Assembly (NCBI RefSeq): GCF_000972845.2
Contig: NC_040032.1
Span: forward strand, 10,328,334 to 10,392,333
Source: Larimichthys crocea
Taxonomy: Eukaryota; Chordata; Actinopteri; Sciaenidae
DNA: 64,000 nt
Reading direction: 5' to 3'
Shown in pieces: positions 36,870-49,720 of the stretch (the first letter of the stretch is position 1; every line of letters starts with the position of its first letter). The notes under the pieces are model-generated. The model saw nothing but the letters and a program-made list of their open reading frames with translations, was not told the origin of the DNA and ran no database searches. A program made the position numbers and the translations under genes.

Positions 36870-38140
36870 TATGTTCTCTCCCTGTCTATCTCCTCGTCCA
36901 CCATTTTCTTTCTTGAGGAAACGGAGACGTTGTAAATTTCATTACGGAGCCCTCTTGTTGGTTTTTGCCGTGGGACCATCTGTCGCAGTTAAAAGCAGAT
37001 TCTTCGAACAGTTTTATCAACTGCAAGAACTGGTTCTCCTCTTAATGTAGATGCTGATGTGAAATAGATAAAACACTCCAGACGGAAGTTTTGTTTTTTT
37101 AAAGGGATACACTGCAAGGACTACATTCAGGAGAAATGTCGGAGTGATATATGCCCGCAGTCCATCATTAAAAGAATTCAAAACTTGGCCGGGTCCCAAG
37201 GCTGGGCAATGTGTCTCCGTGGCGCCCAGCAGAGTCGGCCACATTACCCCAGTCAGAGTGGAAGATGGATGCGAGCGCCACAGAGCTCACTGTCATACCG
37301 GTTGACCAAGGAGGAGGAGGATGTTTGGGGGGGGTCACCCCAGGTCTGGGCTGCCCACAGCTTTTGTATGTCTGTCTCATTTCACAATTCATCAGCAGAG
37401 CGTGACTGTCAGGCGAGCCTTCAGCTCCAGCGATCCATCAGGACCTGTCACCCAGCCATCACAACTGAGAGATGAGGCCCCAGCATTCGAATTCCATTAG
37501 CCCCATCAGCCCCGGCTATACCGGCAAGCAGCCCAGTCAGCCAGCCAGCCAGCACCTTGTTCGGGACTCAAAGAGATAATAAAACTGTATCAGCAAATCA
37601 GAAACAGCTCCCGTCTCCCTCCAAATGCTGCCACTCCCCCCGACTTCCCGTGGGATATGCTGCTGTATTAAAGCCGCAATGACTGGCATTACTTTTCTTT
37701 TCTGCCCTTTCACAGTTCCTCTCCCAAATGAAATATTTCTAACTCTTCCCCGCCTCCGTCGAACATCAATGCTTTTCTTTAGATCTGTGGAAAGAAAGTC
37801 AGAAAAGAGACGAGTTAAGGACTTGTAATCACGCGGATGCACAGACATCAACAGATAACTGTCAGCTGCACTTTGACTCTGCCATGATGAGTTGCCTCTT
37901 CTTTCCGAGATGTAATGAGCAAATTTTCTGTAATCACCAACACATATGAGTGTACTGTGAGCTCTGTGGTATCATAATGGTGGTATTACAGCAAGAGACT
38001 GGCTGACACTATTCTGTGGATTTCTCTGTCTTAAGATCAAACTAGCATTTTATTTTAAACACTGCTTGGTTTGATGCAGTGGGCCTAACATTTCCAGTGG
38101 AAAAGTTGTATAAGTAACAGACCTAAGAGATTCATTGAAT
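36870..38140. other. Non-coding stretch
   Basis: No gene is supported. The part 37150-37830 has balanced composition and is listed as regulatory-looking. Frames are open on both strands at 37170-37475 because of the local GC content. A G run lies near 37328. Confidence 0.5.
37150..37830. promoter_or_regulatory. Candidate conserved non-coding element
   Basis: Contains CCATCATTAAAAGAATTC, CCACATTACCCCAGTCAG, and AAATATTTCTAACTC in otherwise non-repetitive DNA. A short CAGCCAGC run sits at about 37530-37550. Which part is important cannot be told. Confidence 0.22.
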
Positions 38141-38149
38141 CTGAGACAG

Positions 38150-38720
38150 ACCCTCTAGGTACAAGGTAACAGGCACAAGGCCTGAAGTAATCAACGAACC
38201 AGCAGCTAAGTGAAGGTTAAGGCACAAAGATGAGTTTTCAGTTTGGATTCAAAGGTGTCAGACTGTCAGCAGAGATGTTTTTTCCAGAAGAAGGGGGCAC
38301 GGTAGGAAAAGACCTTGCTCCTGTAGGTGAAGGCTGCGTGCTTTCAGCAGGCTGGCGCTGCCCCAGTTATCAACAAAACCAAATCCCTGTTTGCTACAAT
38401 AATGAGGCAGCCAGCGATTGAGTGAAGTAAGATTAGCTGCCATGTTAGAAGCTCTGGCTTATGCAGTCAGGAGTCCCCTATTACTACTGTCCATTGTTTA
38501 ACCCTGTCAGTGGTGAGGCATGCGGGCCAACAGGACCACCAAAGGCGGTTGGGAGGGATATTTTCAGAACAGGCCACACAACCGGTTGCACAACCTTTCC
38601 ACATCACTGAAGGGAGCAAAACTCAGCGTGATCTGATGGTGAAAGACGATGTTAGCACTGTCACTAACAGGCCTGCTATCAAGCCTGTGACTGGAGCTAT
38701 CTGGAGTGCCTGTGGCATCT
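38150..38720. repeat. Possible old interspersed repeat
   Basis: GATGAGTTTTCAGTTTGGAT near 38230, then a TTCCAGAAGAAGGGGGCACG block and CAGCGATTGAGTGAAGTAAG, give a pattern like fish repeats that contain a TTCCAGAG..GGGGGCA block about 50 bases after GATG.GTTTT. I cannot name a family. Ancient single-copy sequence is the alternative. Confidence 0.25.
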
Positions 38721-39149
38721 AGGGTAACGTTAGCAGAGATGATCTAACAGCGCTACAAGAGGCAGACAGAACACAAATCATTGTAGCACATGGATGGATA
38801 GAGGTGAAGCTGGTAGTCCAGTCTGGACTCAAGTTAACGGGGAACCAACGGAGACTGAAGTATACCAAACACAAGAAATAACAAACTCTTACTGAGGACA
38901 AATGAAACTCACAATTCAAACATGACTTTGGTTATTATGTGACTTTCATCAACTTTGCTTTACTTTCTGATGTACATTGATCCGAGTATATGGCCTCCCA
39001 TTTTACCAACAATACCCAGAGTGACAGGATTATGTCCCGTCACGCCGCCTTCTTCTTCTTTAGCCAAACTCCGGTATTTTCAGAGAACGCCAGTTTCCTT
39101 TAGTAGGTATAGAAGATGAGCAATGTTGTCTCATCTCCAGCAGTGGCGT

Positions 39150-39430
39150 CATTGCCTTTCTCCTTAATCCTTCAGGCAGTCAATTTGTAGCCAGCGATGT
39201 GTGAAGCTCTATAATGATGGGTTATTGACCCGTTTGCTGTTTGGCAATGAGGACAGAGGCAAGCTGAAAAGATAGTTCCTGTTTTTCCATGTGATATTCA
39301 GATGGCTCTTTGGCGCTGAGGGTAATGTAACTGAAATTGATAGCATGGTCGTCTGATAATGGCCATACAAATACAAAGCAACATGTTTCCAGCAGTGATG
39401 CTGATTGAAATGAGTGTATTGGTGTGCAAT
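39150..39430. promoter_or_regulatory. Candidate conserved non-coding element
   Basis: Contains CTATAATGATGGGTTATTGA, GAGGGTAATGTAACTG and TCTGATAATGGCC. Non-repetitive with balanced composition. Texture only. Confidence 0.25.
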
Positions 39431-40091
39431 TCTATCATCTGCTCTTAAAATTTTGGGTTAAATCATCATTCCCCTGCAGTGTCTTTGAAATAGACCATTT
39501 TTTGTTAATTATGAAGTAGTTCCTTTTAGCATGAAGCTGACTTTGTTAGTTTGGTAAAATACACAAAATGCAAATTCAGTAATTTGCCCTGCTCATAATC
39601 CCGAGACCGCATATGAAGATGCATTTAGAGAATAGCTGAGAAGAGTCAAAAAAACAGAAACGCTATCAAAAGTTCGAGGTAAAGCAAGAAAACGTCTGCT
39701 TTTAAGACTCTGCAGACACCATCGGGCACATTGGTTTACTACTACCATTGCATTTCACCTCCATTAGAGTTTCTCATTCACTTAAAAGATGGAAGCTTTT
39801 ATTTATATGGTAGGGGATATAATTCTTGATACGCAGTCAAGGACATGCTGACAGCTATTAAAAAAAAAAGAAAAAAGTTTCCGTTAACTGCTGCTAGCAT
39901 CACAAAGGGGGATGCAAATACAACACTTGTATCCTCCGTATGTCCATCTTCAGTCCTCTTTAATAACTTTATTTTTATTCATACTTGCAGGAAAAAAAAA
40001 GACATTTGGGGCATGATCTCTCGTCTTGAAGAAATGACATAATCTAGCTTTCCTAGAAAGCAAGGTTCTTTTTTTTTGTCTGCCTCTGTTT

Positions 40092-40120
40092 TTCTCTCTC
40101 TCTCTTTCTCTCTCTGTCTT
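40092..40120. repeat. CT-rich simple repeat
   Basis: TCTCTC units with a TTTC interruption. Confidence 0.85.
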
Positions 40121-40378
40121 CCTTTCTCCATCTCCTTCTGCTTCCCATGAGGTTCTAGTGGTTATCTATCTTGACATGAGGGAGGGGAAGCCTCAGGGTA
40201 ACGCTTGACAGGGAGTCCTCTCCATGATTCCTGGCAGCTCTCTCCATTCCCCCGCTGTCACTGTAGGGGAATATAAGGGAGTCATAAAAGAATGCTGTCA
40301 TGTCACTGTCACAAACACTATATGGAACCGAGACGTCCGGCACCAATGCCGAGTGTGAGCTGCAGAAATGTGTTTTGT

Positions 40379-40429
40379 ATGTATGTGTGTGTATATGTGT
40401 GTGTGAGTGCTCTGTGTCTGTGTGTGTTC
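40379..40429. repeat. Imperfect (TG)n repeat
   Basis: TG units mixed with TA and GAGTGCTC interruptions over about 50 bases. Confidence 0.85.
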
Positions 40430-41073
40430 TGGTTAGGGCAGAGAAACTGTATTTCTGTGTTTCCCTGCCAGTTTGAGTTTCCTTATAACAGGTTCTGGTC
40501 TAAACTTCCCACATACTACCTTATTAGAATGATGTCATTTTATAAATACATCTCTACTTTGCTCATTTTTAGGGACACTGCAGGTTCAATACAAGTTGAG
40601 TTTAATAATATCATATTTTTTTCAGTAGAGATATTCCTGAAGAAAATGTTGAGAGGGAACTCAGTGACATTGCGATAAATTGCCATTGAGCATGAAATAA
40701 GAGCAGACAGAAAATCAGACATGTTGTAAACAAACAATCATATCACCAGACAAGAACACTGATAATGGACCATTCAGCAAAACCCTCAATTACATCCAAT
40801 GCCAGCATTTTTAAAATTCTCATTTTCTGTATATGTGAACTTTTTTCTTAGGCTTATATACTGCTAATTTTCAACAGCAAATACGTTTTGAAGATTAAAT
40901 AACGCTGCTGTTATTTGACAAATTAGGAGAAAACGTTCTTAATTGACACAGACACACATCAGTAAATTATAGGCTAATATATCTTTTCTTTAAATATATG
41001 ATCTTGCAATACAATATACAGCTTAAGGTTCGGGAAAGATCAGTGACAGTGACTTGACTTATTATCAGCTTTT

Positions 41074-41139
41074 AACCAAAACCACAATCTTTCCCTAAAC
41101 TTCACTAAAGTTCCTGTGCTGTCTAAACCTAACCACAGA
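41074..41139 (+). repeat. Dispersed fish repeat remnant, copy 1
   Basis: AACCAAAACCACAATCTTTC then CCTAAACTTCACTAAAG and GTCTAAACCTAACCACAG resemble a very common fish repeat made of TTTTCCTAAAC and TGCCTAAACCTAACCA units. A second remnant lies at 62361-62404 in the same orientation. Confidence 0.5.
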
Positions 41140-41959
41140 TGTGACTCAGGATGTGAACTCTCCTCTCAAAAGTCAAAGTCTGGACCTCTTGCAGAAGCTA
41201 TTGTCAGAGTTTCTACTTTTCAGCCTCTATCTATAGCCTGTGTACCTGCAATGTGAGGTCATAATCTGTGTGCATACCCGGCTGAAGCAACCGTTCAGTC
41301 AGACATCCACAGCAGCAGGAGCAGGAACCTCATACCCACCAGATGTTTAGCCAGTGTGGCATGAACAGCTCTAAACAAGGCACGCTTAACAATCATCTTA
41401 AATTCAATTTCTTTTTCCAATACTTTATTTTTGATGGGTTGGTTCAGAAATATGAAAGAGCGCTGTAATAAATCACCCATGTGACATAAATCAACATGAT
41501 CAAAGCTAGGATGGTCCATAAAGTCCATAAAATCATTTTTACACCTAGTGCCACACTAGAATGACTCATCAATATTTTTGCCTCTTAGCTGAGAAGAAAA
41601 CAAAAACTATTTCCCCTGTTGTGTTACTAAGGGAGCTCCTACGTTTAATTGAAATATGTTAAACAGACAGGTAAACTGGCCTTTGTCTGTGGCTGTGCTC
41701 GGTCTTGCTGATTTGATCTGGATCTTTGAGATATACCAAATATTTCAATATCACAGATGGGAATACACATTGCTGGGAAATGAATGTTGCATTATGAAAA
41801 CAAAAGTCCCATGAATAATTTTAAAAAACATCCCTTTTTAAAATTTAAAAAAGCATTTATTTATTCATATTTTTTATTCTTTTAGTATTGACTGAAAAGC
41901 CATCCGGTACTGTCGAGGATCTTTGACATCAGGTCGAGTCACTGTTGGTAAATCCAGTT

Positions 41960-42600
41960 TACTGCAGCTGGTTGACTGCTAATCTGTATCCGCTTGTGGA
42001 GACCGATTAAACAGATCAAGATCATGCCATCATCATGGGAAACTCTCAAACGAGCCGGTTCAATGGTTAATTATTATTTGACCTCATCATATTAAGAGAG
42101 GCTGAAGAAAGCCACCCTTAGTTAGCTCAGTGCCAAAACAAGTGGCCCATTGTTGAGCCGGTGCGGATTCATGAATAAAATATAGCATGTGTGTGGTGGC
42201 ATTACGAAGCAGGCAGTCCACGCCACATGTGTACCATATGTTGTGTATGGATCTCTTTACATAATTTAATATTTTATTGAAATCAAAATTCTAACACCAG
42301 CAGCAGCTACGGGGTATTGATGATTCCACAGTGGCTGCAGTCCGTGTAGACATGAGGAATTTCTGATTTACGGTTGGAGATTGTAATGAGACGCTGTTAT
42401 GTAAATGTTGAACAAAGACACCACGCCTCGGGGATCTTTCTTTCATGTAACTGATTTAACAGTAATTACCATTGAATAGTGGAACAAAATGATCTGCTAT
42501 TGGCAAAGCAGGGTAAGTGCAAGTGTCACGGAGTATTAATATGTTAATCTGGTGATTTTGGAAATGAGAAGTGAGATGTTATCTGATTCCAAGGCCAACA
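41960..42600. promoter_or_regulatory. Candidate conserved non-coding element
   Basis: Words include TTCAATGGTTAATTATTATT, CTCATCATATTAAGAGAGG, ACAGTAATTACCATTGAATA and GTTAATCTGGTGATTTT. Dense TAAT/ATTA cores in non-repetitive sequence. Conservation is untested. Confidence 0.3.
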
Positions 42601-44323
42601 ATTAAATCAAACAGTGCACTGGTGTATTGCATTGTATAAATATTTGTAGCAGCTTTTAACACTCTGAAAGATGTATTACATTGGGGAGATTTAACACCAG
42701 GAAACTGTATGAGGTGTCACTGATTACTGCTTGTCATGATTAAACACTTTTAACCGCTGCCTTTTATTCCAACACTAAGGTTCTTTTTTTCTTCAACTCT
42801 TGTTTCAATGATAAGGCAATAAACCCCAGCAACACATCCATCTGTCCTTGCTCTTATGCACTTCGTCCCAATGACCTTTTGCAGCTCCGAGAGTTGTTAC
42901 TTAGTGCAGGTGACTTTCCTCTGCATGGCTGCGTTCAGCGATCCATCGCCGCAGCAGCAGCAACAGCCCCTGATGACTTTCTGACATACAAGAAGTTCTT
43001 CATCTGCGAAATGGCCGCCTGTGTTGCTATGCACCTTGAATTTGTAATTCTGTCTGTGTCACCTTGACTTCCCCACCTTCACTCTGCAGATAGTCTAATA
43101 ACTGTGTATAGGGGGCACTGTTTCATGTAAATGAGCTCCTGCTCTGATGCAAAAGGAGGTGCAGGACTGGTATCTATTAGGGGTGGGAAAGCTACCTTAC
43201 CATGGAAGGAACGTCAAATTCAATTAGCAACTGAGGCAGTGGTGGAGGTGTTGTGCATGTGTCTGGAGGGGACAAACGCTCCTGTGATCCTTCGAGAAAT
43301 CTAAGGCTCACCATGCCCAATCATGCTGTAACTCGTACAGGTCCGTATCTCTCACGCTGATGACATATTTTTTATCTTTGATGTCTTCAAAAGAAACCCT
43401 AAAAATCCTGTTAGGCAAGAAATTGCAAATCGTTTTAAGTAACGTACAGCAAAAATGTACAAGTATAGTTTCCAAAACCACAGGACGGGATAAACTTGTA
43501 AGTTAACTGTTAAATAGTGTAAGATACAGGGTTGCTTAAGAGTTGTCATCAAGGAAAAGCCCCTTATTGACATTTCTGTCAGAGATCACGCCAGTTCACT
43601 AACTTGGAAGAAGCTGTAATCAGCTCAGAAATGACCAGCATGATTATGATACACAACTTCGGGGTGTCGGACGTCACCTTGGGCTGACTTTGTTTTTGGA
43701 TCGATTGCAGAGAGATTGCACATGACTTCATATTTTTAATTGAGCACCACTGTGACCTGGCTCACCCCACTGGAAATGCCAGGAGCCAGCAAAGCAGGGA
43801 GAAAGAAATAAATTGGGCCAAGGTTATGGGGAAAGGAGCATGTATTTAGCGTATTGAGAATGACAAGAGACAAAAAAAGACTTCCAAAAAGTGTCTCGTG
43901 ACTTCGAGTAATGAAAGATGGATGTTGTGCACGTGGTGCCGCAGAGCTTTGACAGTCTAAGTTGGTTTCCTTGTAAAACAAGGATTGCTGTCTTTTTTTT
44001 TTTTCTCCTCTAAAGCTCGAAATAAAAAGCCCAGTGCCGGGTATCAGTTGCAGTGCCCAGAGGTAGATGCACTGTGGTTTATGCATTATTACTGCTGGGG
44101 ACAGCGAGGCGAGCTTGTTATCTCAGCAACATGTGTGACCTCTCCCAGGAAATTCACCCTGTAATGACTACTGACGATGTGTATGTTTGGGGTTTTGAAA
44201 TGCATCCTTCGTAATTGCATGCATGCCAATTTATGGACAGGCTAAATGTTTTTTAACCTTCTTTCTCTCGCTCATTTAATACATAATGGGTTGACTTTAT
44301 TGGTTTGGGGGGAATTTTAAGTC

Positions 44324-44353
44324 CTAATGAGTAATTTACTAATGAGTAATTTA
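44324..44353. repeat. Perfect 15-bp tandem duplication
   Basis: CTAATGAGTAATTTA is present twice in a row, at 44324-44338 and 44339-44353. The unit contains two homeodomain-type cores, so the duplication doubles a possible binding site. Confidence 0.95.
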
Positions 44354-45563
44354 GTGAGTTGGTAGCTTTAAATAATACCTTGTGGTCGGATGTTTGGTGG
44401 AAGAAGATTGCTGCAATTCCCCATCGTATATATTTAAATCAGTGTTTTTAATAAATGCTTAGTTGAATCACATTTGCATACCATGCCCAGTCAAATTTAA
44501 CACAGATACCTGTAGCTCATGATAATGCCCTTTTAATTGCACTGTCCTTGAAATGTTTTATTAGTCCTTGTCAAGCAGATAATCTCAGCAGCCATGATGT
44601 TGATATGCTCATGGTTACAACCACTATACAGTATAATGGCTCATTTGGCTCACATCATTTCCCATCTACCCGAGATTAAATGCTTTTCCCGTGCAGTTAA
44701 ATTTATATTTCTTAGGCTAGTGGAAAAGAAAACTGGCATATTGTGTGTCATGCTGCCTGAATTCTGAGGAGGATATGGTTTGGAATTAAATATTAAATTT
44801 GTTTTTGAGTCTTCCCGTTGTGCCTGTGTACAAGAGTTGTTATTATATTCAGCCTGTTGTGTGAGTAACTTGGGAATACTTTACTTTTTACACTACAAAG
44901 GCAATGATATAACTTTTATTATGCATTTTCAGACTACGGACTACACCTCATACAATGAACTGTTGAATTCTGCTGAATATTCTAATTTGCTACATATGAA
45001 CTTTCTAGTAACCTTTTAAAAAAATCATACCGAAGGCCATTCCCAAATGGCATATCGAGTTCCAGTGGATTATTTAAAGTTATTAATTCATTGCACCATT
45101 ATCAGGCTTTCTCACAGCTTTAATTATAAGGACAGGTCCACAGGATAATACTCCGCCGGACGAAGAATAGAGTCCATTCAGCAACTGAATGTGACCACAT
45201 GGTGAGCTGAGTGAATGAGAACTGAAACACATAAATTAATCAAGTAGCCATTGTACATTTTTACATTTGTAAAGCGAAATGAAATTAACAAAGGTCAATC
45301 AAACGCTACAATCAAGAAGAAGCAAGAAGTTTAAAGGCTCAGCTGTTAACATGCAGCAGTGTCACAGACTCTAACATACTAGCTGGCTTACTAAGTGATT
45401 TAAAAATACATTGAAATCATCTGTAGCATATGTTGCCATGTGTACACCCACAGTATGCTGGCTTCATTCTAACACTTCATTACCATGAGTAATAATAGCA
45501 TTTAGACAACACTGAACACTTTACCTTTAAAAGATGAAACGTATCTCTTAGAAATTGGCATTA

Positions 45564-45909
45564 CAGTCGTCCCTCGCTATATCGCGGTTCACTTTTCGCG
45601 GACTCGCTGTTTCGTGGATTTTTATCAGTGTAATTTTGCATGCTTTTTTTTACAGCGTACTGTACAGTATGAACGCGCATTGTGTTCTGCGTCCTAAATT
45701 GGCTAAGGGAGAACCGCACATGTGTTCTGCGTCCTGATTAACTAAGGGAGTACTGTACAAAATGCATGTAAAAAGGTGTATAAAAGTGTGTGGTTAGGGG
45801 GTTTTACGGCCTTAAGACATGTATAATAATTGTAAAACTCACTTCGCGGATTTCGTTTATTGCGGGTTATTTTTAGAACGTATCCCCCGCAATAAACGAG
45901 GGACCACTG
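45564..45909. mobile_element. Pogo/Tigger-like non-autonomous DNA transposon, copy 1
   Basis: A 346-bp element with terminal inverted repeats. The left end begins CAGTCGTCCCTCGCTATATC; the right end is the inverse of CAGTGGTCCCTCGTTTATTG. It is flanked by TA on both sides (45562-45563 and 45910-45911), the target duplication of Tc1/mariner/pogo elements. It carries no transposase frame. Internally, 45681-45720 and 45721-45760 are an imperfect direct duplication sharing TGTGTTCTGCGTCCT. The ends resemble those of Tigger elements known from vertebrates. Confidence 0.9.
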
Positions 45910-48399
45910 TATTGAGTTTCTCCTGGTTAATGGGGAAGAATGTGACTCTCAAAACCTTTGATTATGCTCGAGCAGTTTGTCCAATAGTAACACTTGTACA
46001 TTTGTGTCCATCACGAGAAAACCTCCACCAAGACTTTTGGATCAGTCTATGCTTGCATGGCAAGTAATAATTAAGGTATGACTTTATGACTCGCAGATAC
46101 TAACTGAGTGAGAAAATATATTGTTTCTGCTCGGTTCTAATGAACATATTTATTTTTGTTTTGTCAGACATCGGTCATTTTGTATCAAGCCAACCCAGTT
46201 CAGCATCCTGACCCTGTGTGTCTGCAGAAACTGGTTTTGGAATGTGAACAGTATAGCCTATGGCTGAAACAGCCCACGTTTGCTTCACAGAGTTGATATT
46301 TCAATTTAGGATTTAAGAACAAAACACACAATAACAACAACACCATAAAAAAAACATCATCAGTAATTGTTTATTACTTCAAAATATGGTTTGCGACAGA
46401 TAGACTTTCCCCATCTGCTGAGGGTTTGTGCCTCTTCACCCTCTGTGCATTTTGGGCCGACATCAGACATACTGTCGGAGAGCGAGGATGGCTGTGCACC
46501 AGGATCTGCTGGCCATCCTCTGCCTCTCTGTCCATATTTGAGGGCAGATAGCTGGAAGAACACTCTGGGATTGTTGTGCTCTCTGTCTGGCCACCTCTTT
46601 CTCCTCCAGTGTTGTGGTTTATGTGTGTCACAGTTGGAGCCAAGTAGGGCTTGCTTCAAAGAGAAAGCATTGTGTTTATTTGCCAAAGAGTTCAGAAATA
46701 TTTCTTTTCAAGACGAGCAATTATGTAGCAAGTGTATTTACAGTGCAGCTCTGGCCCTCAAGCTCAAATAGTGAACAGAATAATTATACAGCAAATATTC
46801 AGTGGAGACTCAGCCGGCGAGGTAGCTTTCCTATGCGGCGTTTCTGCAGTAACATGTTGTGAGTCTGTTCATTTCACTCCTGGTAACACAATCATGCTTT
46901 TGGCCTGGCAGTTGTTGCCCTTATAGAAGTGAACGTCTAAGTGATGTTTTTGTTGCAGAGAGAATTTCTTTCAGTATCTTTGTTGGGAGATAGCAGACAA
47001 GTATAGACCATACAGTTAATGTTACCAATAACAGCAGGAGGAGAAATAATGGCTGCTGCCTTGTTGAACGGGAGTACCTGCACACGAGCGCTCTCCTCTA
47101 AATCGAGTTCAGTGAGTCTTACAGTGGATGCAGGAGACCTGTGACCTGCAGTGCAGCCTGGTATTAATCTTGTATTAATCCCCCCTCCCCTCTATATCTC
47201 TTTCTCGTTTAACCCTTTAGAGTTCCCTGGGAAACTATTGTAGGTAGCAAATCGGATGCGATGCATTAGGGCAGGATTTTGTGCCACTACCTCATGGAAA
47301 GTGCCTCTTTAAATGAATTTGTTCTTCCTCTAGGACTTTTTTCCTCATGCAAAAACTGACCTTTTTCCGAGCATATATATATGTCTTTAGGTGCAGAGCT
47401 CAATTTTCCTTGCTTCACACAAAAATATCTCTTGAATGCTCACTCCTCGTCCCAGTTGCCTTTAAGATTTCCAGGTGTTGGTCACGGGGACATGCGTAGC
47501 TCCTTTTGAGAGCACAGGTGTCATGCGATGGGAAACCACACAGACGCCCCGGGGGCAGCCATGACTTTCTCCTATCTGACACACTCAGACCTAATTCCTC
47601 TTCTGCTTAACGAGCCACTTGATCATCCTGCCAACTTGTGCAGCCAGATCAATTTGAGCAGAAACAGAGGGGGGGAAAAAAAGCAAGGGTAACATTTCTC
47701 CATGCTGGAGATATTTGAAGCTGCTTATCAACAACAGGCAATAGTATAAGACAGGTACTGCTGACCCCAGTGGCTCTTGTGCAATATGGTGGACTTGTAG
47801 TATGAAATTAGAGCTTGTTGGTGGTGGGATTGGGGAGGCAGGTTGTTCTGTAGTTGAGGAAGGTGTCACAAGCCATTTTGTTTTCATTTATGAACAATAC
47901 AGAATCTGCAGCAGCTGCATTTCCTTTTTCAAGAGGAAGCTTGAAAACCCTCAGAATATGCATTTGCAGACGTCGCTTTTCTCCATGTTTTTGTCTGCTT
48001 TGAAACATACACTTATTCCTATTGTTGTTGGTAGGTCATACCTTTTTGACACAGTGTAATTCTGCAGTGTTGTGCCGCCATTTATGCTTTTAGCGCCGAG
48101 TCCTTGAATGCCTTCATATCCGGCTAGGAGCCATTCTGTCACTGAATAAAAAGTTCAGCCTTGACACGAGCTTCTGCAATTCCGGTACAACTCTGCACAT
48201 CAGCATTTAGCTTCCGTTCTACAAAACCCAAGGTTAGCATCTCATTGGGAGGCTCTGTGATTTATCAGAATATAGTAAAATCCAGTTGGGACTCAGATGC
48301 TTTGTTTGAACTTTAAACATTGAGACATGCATTAAGGTTTACCTGCTCTCGCTCCTTTGCCGGGATCTAAAGAGGGTCTCTCGAGATGCCACTTCTGGC

Positions 48400-49010
48400 A
48401 CAATACCTAAAAAGGCATTTTTAATGAAGATTGATTTGATTTTGCTCTCACAGCCAGCACTTTGCTTCACTTTTTTACGAGGCAAGAACTGTGCCTGTGT
48501 GCGAGTCCCTGGTATTTGCCATTTCACTAAGAGGCCCGCCTGTGTTTGTCTAGTCAATTCCTGTTTGCTAAGTTAATTAATATGAAGGAGGTAGGTGAGA
48601 ATGAATAGAGGCACAAGGATTATTGGGATTCATTTTGCATTACAAAACAGGGAGTTATCTGAAGCCTACAAATGCTGAGCAATTATGTAGCATATGTTGA
48701 CTTCATTATTCTTTACCAATTCTTCTCCATTTTTAATGCAATTTTAACATGGCCTAATTCATCCCATTGATAGCAACCTAATTTTCTATGTCCATGTGAG
48801 TATTTGACAGACACATCCAAAGGGAAAATTGCACCTTCAAAACCTTTATGCCAAGGTCTTTTTATAGGGGACTGCAGTGGTATTTGACTAGCCCTCATTA
48901 CCCTGGCCTTATTTCTAAGACTAATGCCCCTTTACTGCCTTCCCCTTCAACACCTGAAAGACCCTGTTTCTTTGGGGAAATTGCCACAATCTGCACTTAA
49001 TAATTGAGTG
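48400..49010. promoter_or_regulatory. Candidate conserved non-coding element (strong texture)
   Basis: About 600 bases without repeats. Words include GGCATTTTTAATGAAGATTG, GCTAAGTTAATTAATATG, TTTTGCATTACAAAAC, GCAATTATGTAGCATATG, and GCACTTAATAATTGAGTG. Homeodomain-type cores are dense and evenly spaced. It is one of the two best enhancer candidates in the window. Conservation is untested. Confidence 0.36.
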
Positions 49011-49439
49011 TGTGAATGGTGACAAAGTCTCTTTCTCTCTTTTCTTTCTCAAGTCTCATTTAAATGAGTATTATAACAGTCCACAGTTCTTGAGCTACGG
49101 CTCCTTCTCTGCTATTTCCCATGCCAAACTCGACTTAAGTGCCACTGTCACAAATATTTGAGTGGAACGTTTGGTTGTGCCTTTGTTGCAGTCACTCATG
49201 TTGGATAGGACTATAGCTCTGTGTCAGGGTAAGTCTCTCTCTCTGGTTTCCAATCCTGGACTCGTGTGTGCATGATCGACATCCTCCTTCCCGACAGAGC
49301 TGATTCAAAAGAACAGCTTTAATTCCTCTAACTGCTGTTTGATCAGGCCGGTGACGTGTTTCATCATTTTTATGGTTAACTTGCACCGTGAAATGCTGTT
49401 CTCATGATGATAAGAATGCATAATAGTTCTCAGCAAGAA

Positions 49440-49720
49440 TCAATACTTTCCCTGTGAGATTGCATTGCATGCCTCCATCTATCTGGATTGTTGTCTGAGA
49501 GCTTACTGTTCATTTCCCCCCGCCAATGCAAACCTTCTAATTATGCAGCATTTGCTTTATTTGCTCATCGCTCTCAGTTTTAAAAAAGGTTAGATTGCTC
49601 TTTAATGCAGCTATTGCTTAGCGATCATCAGTGCCATTATCAGGGAGGAGGGGGTGTTCATATTGTTTCTGAGTAAATGTCTTCAGATGGGAGGTGATTG
49701 TTGACAGATTTGTGGTTCAG
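49440..49720. promoter_or_regulatory. Candidate conserved non-coding element
   Basis: Contains CTTCTAATTATGCAGCATTT, GCTCTTTAATGCAGCTATTG, and GTGCCATTATCAGGGAGG. Non-repetitive, with clustered homeodomain- and POU-like words. Texture only. Confidence 0.33.

Larger units (their letters stand above)
38730..41070. other. Non-coding stretch with simple repeats
   Basis: No gene. It holds a regulatory-looking block at 39150-39430, a CT-rich tract at 40092-40120 and a TG-rich tract at 40379-40429. The plus-strand frame at 40292-40678 is read through the TG tract and is rejected. Confidence 0.55.
41145..45560. other. Non-coding stretch
   Basis: No gene is supported. A regulatory-looking block covers about 41960-42600. 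A 15-bp tandem duplication lies at 44324-44353. An A/T-rich patch occurs at 41815-41885. A minus-strand frame at 43736-44086 is read through a homopolymer run and lacks splice context. Confidence 0.5.

Noticed and set aside
46360..46862. Overlapping open frames on both strands
   Set aside because: Mutually exclusive, no shared splice sites, none resembles a known domain; consistent with locally fewer stop codons.
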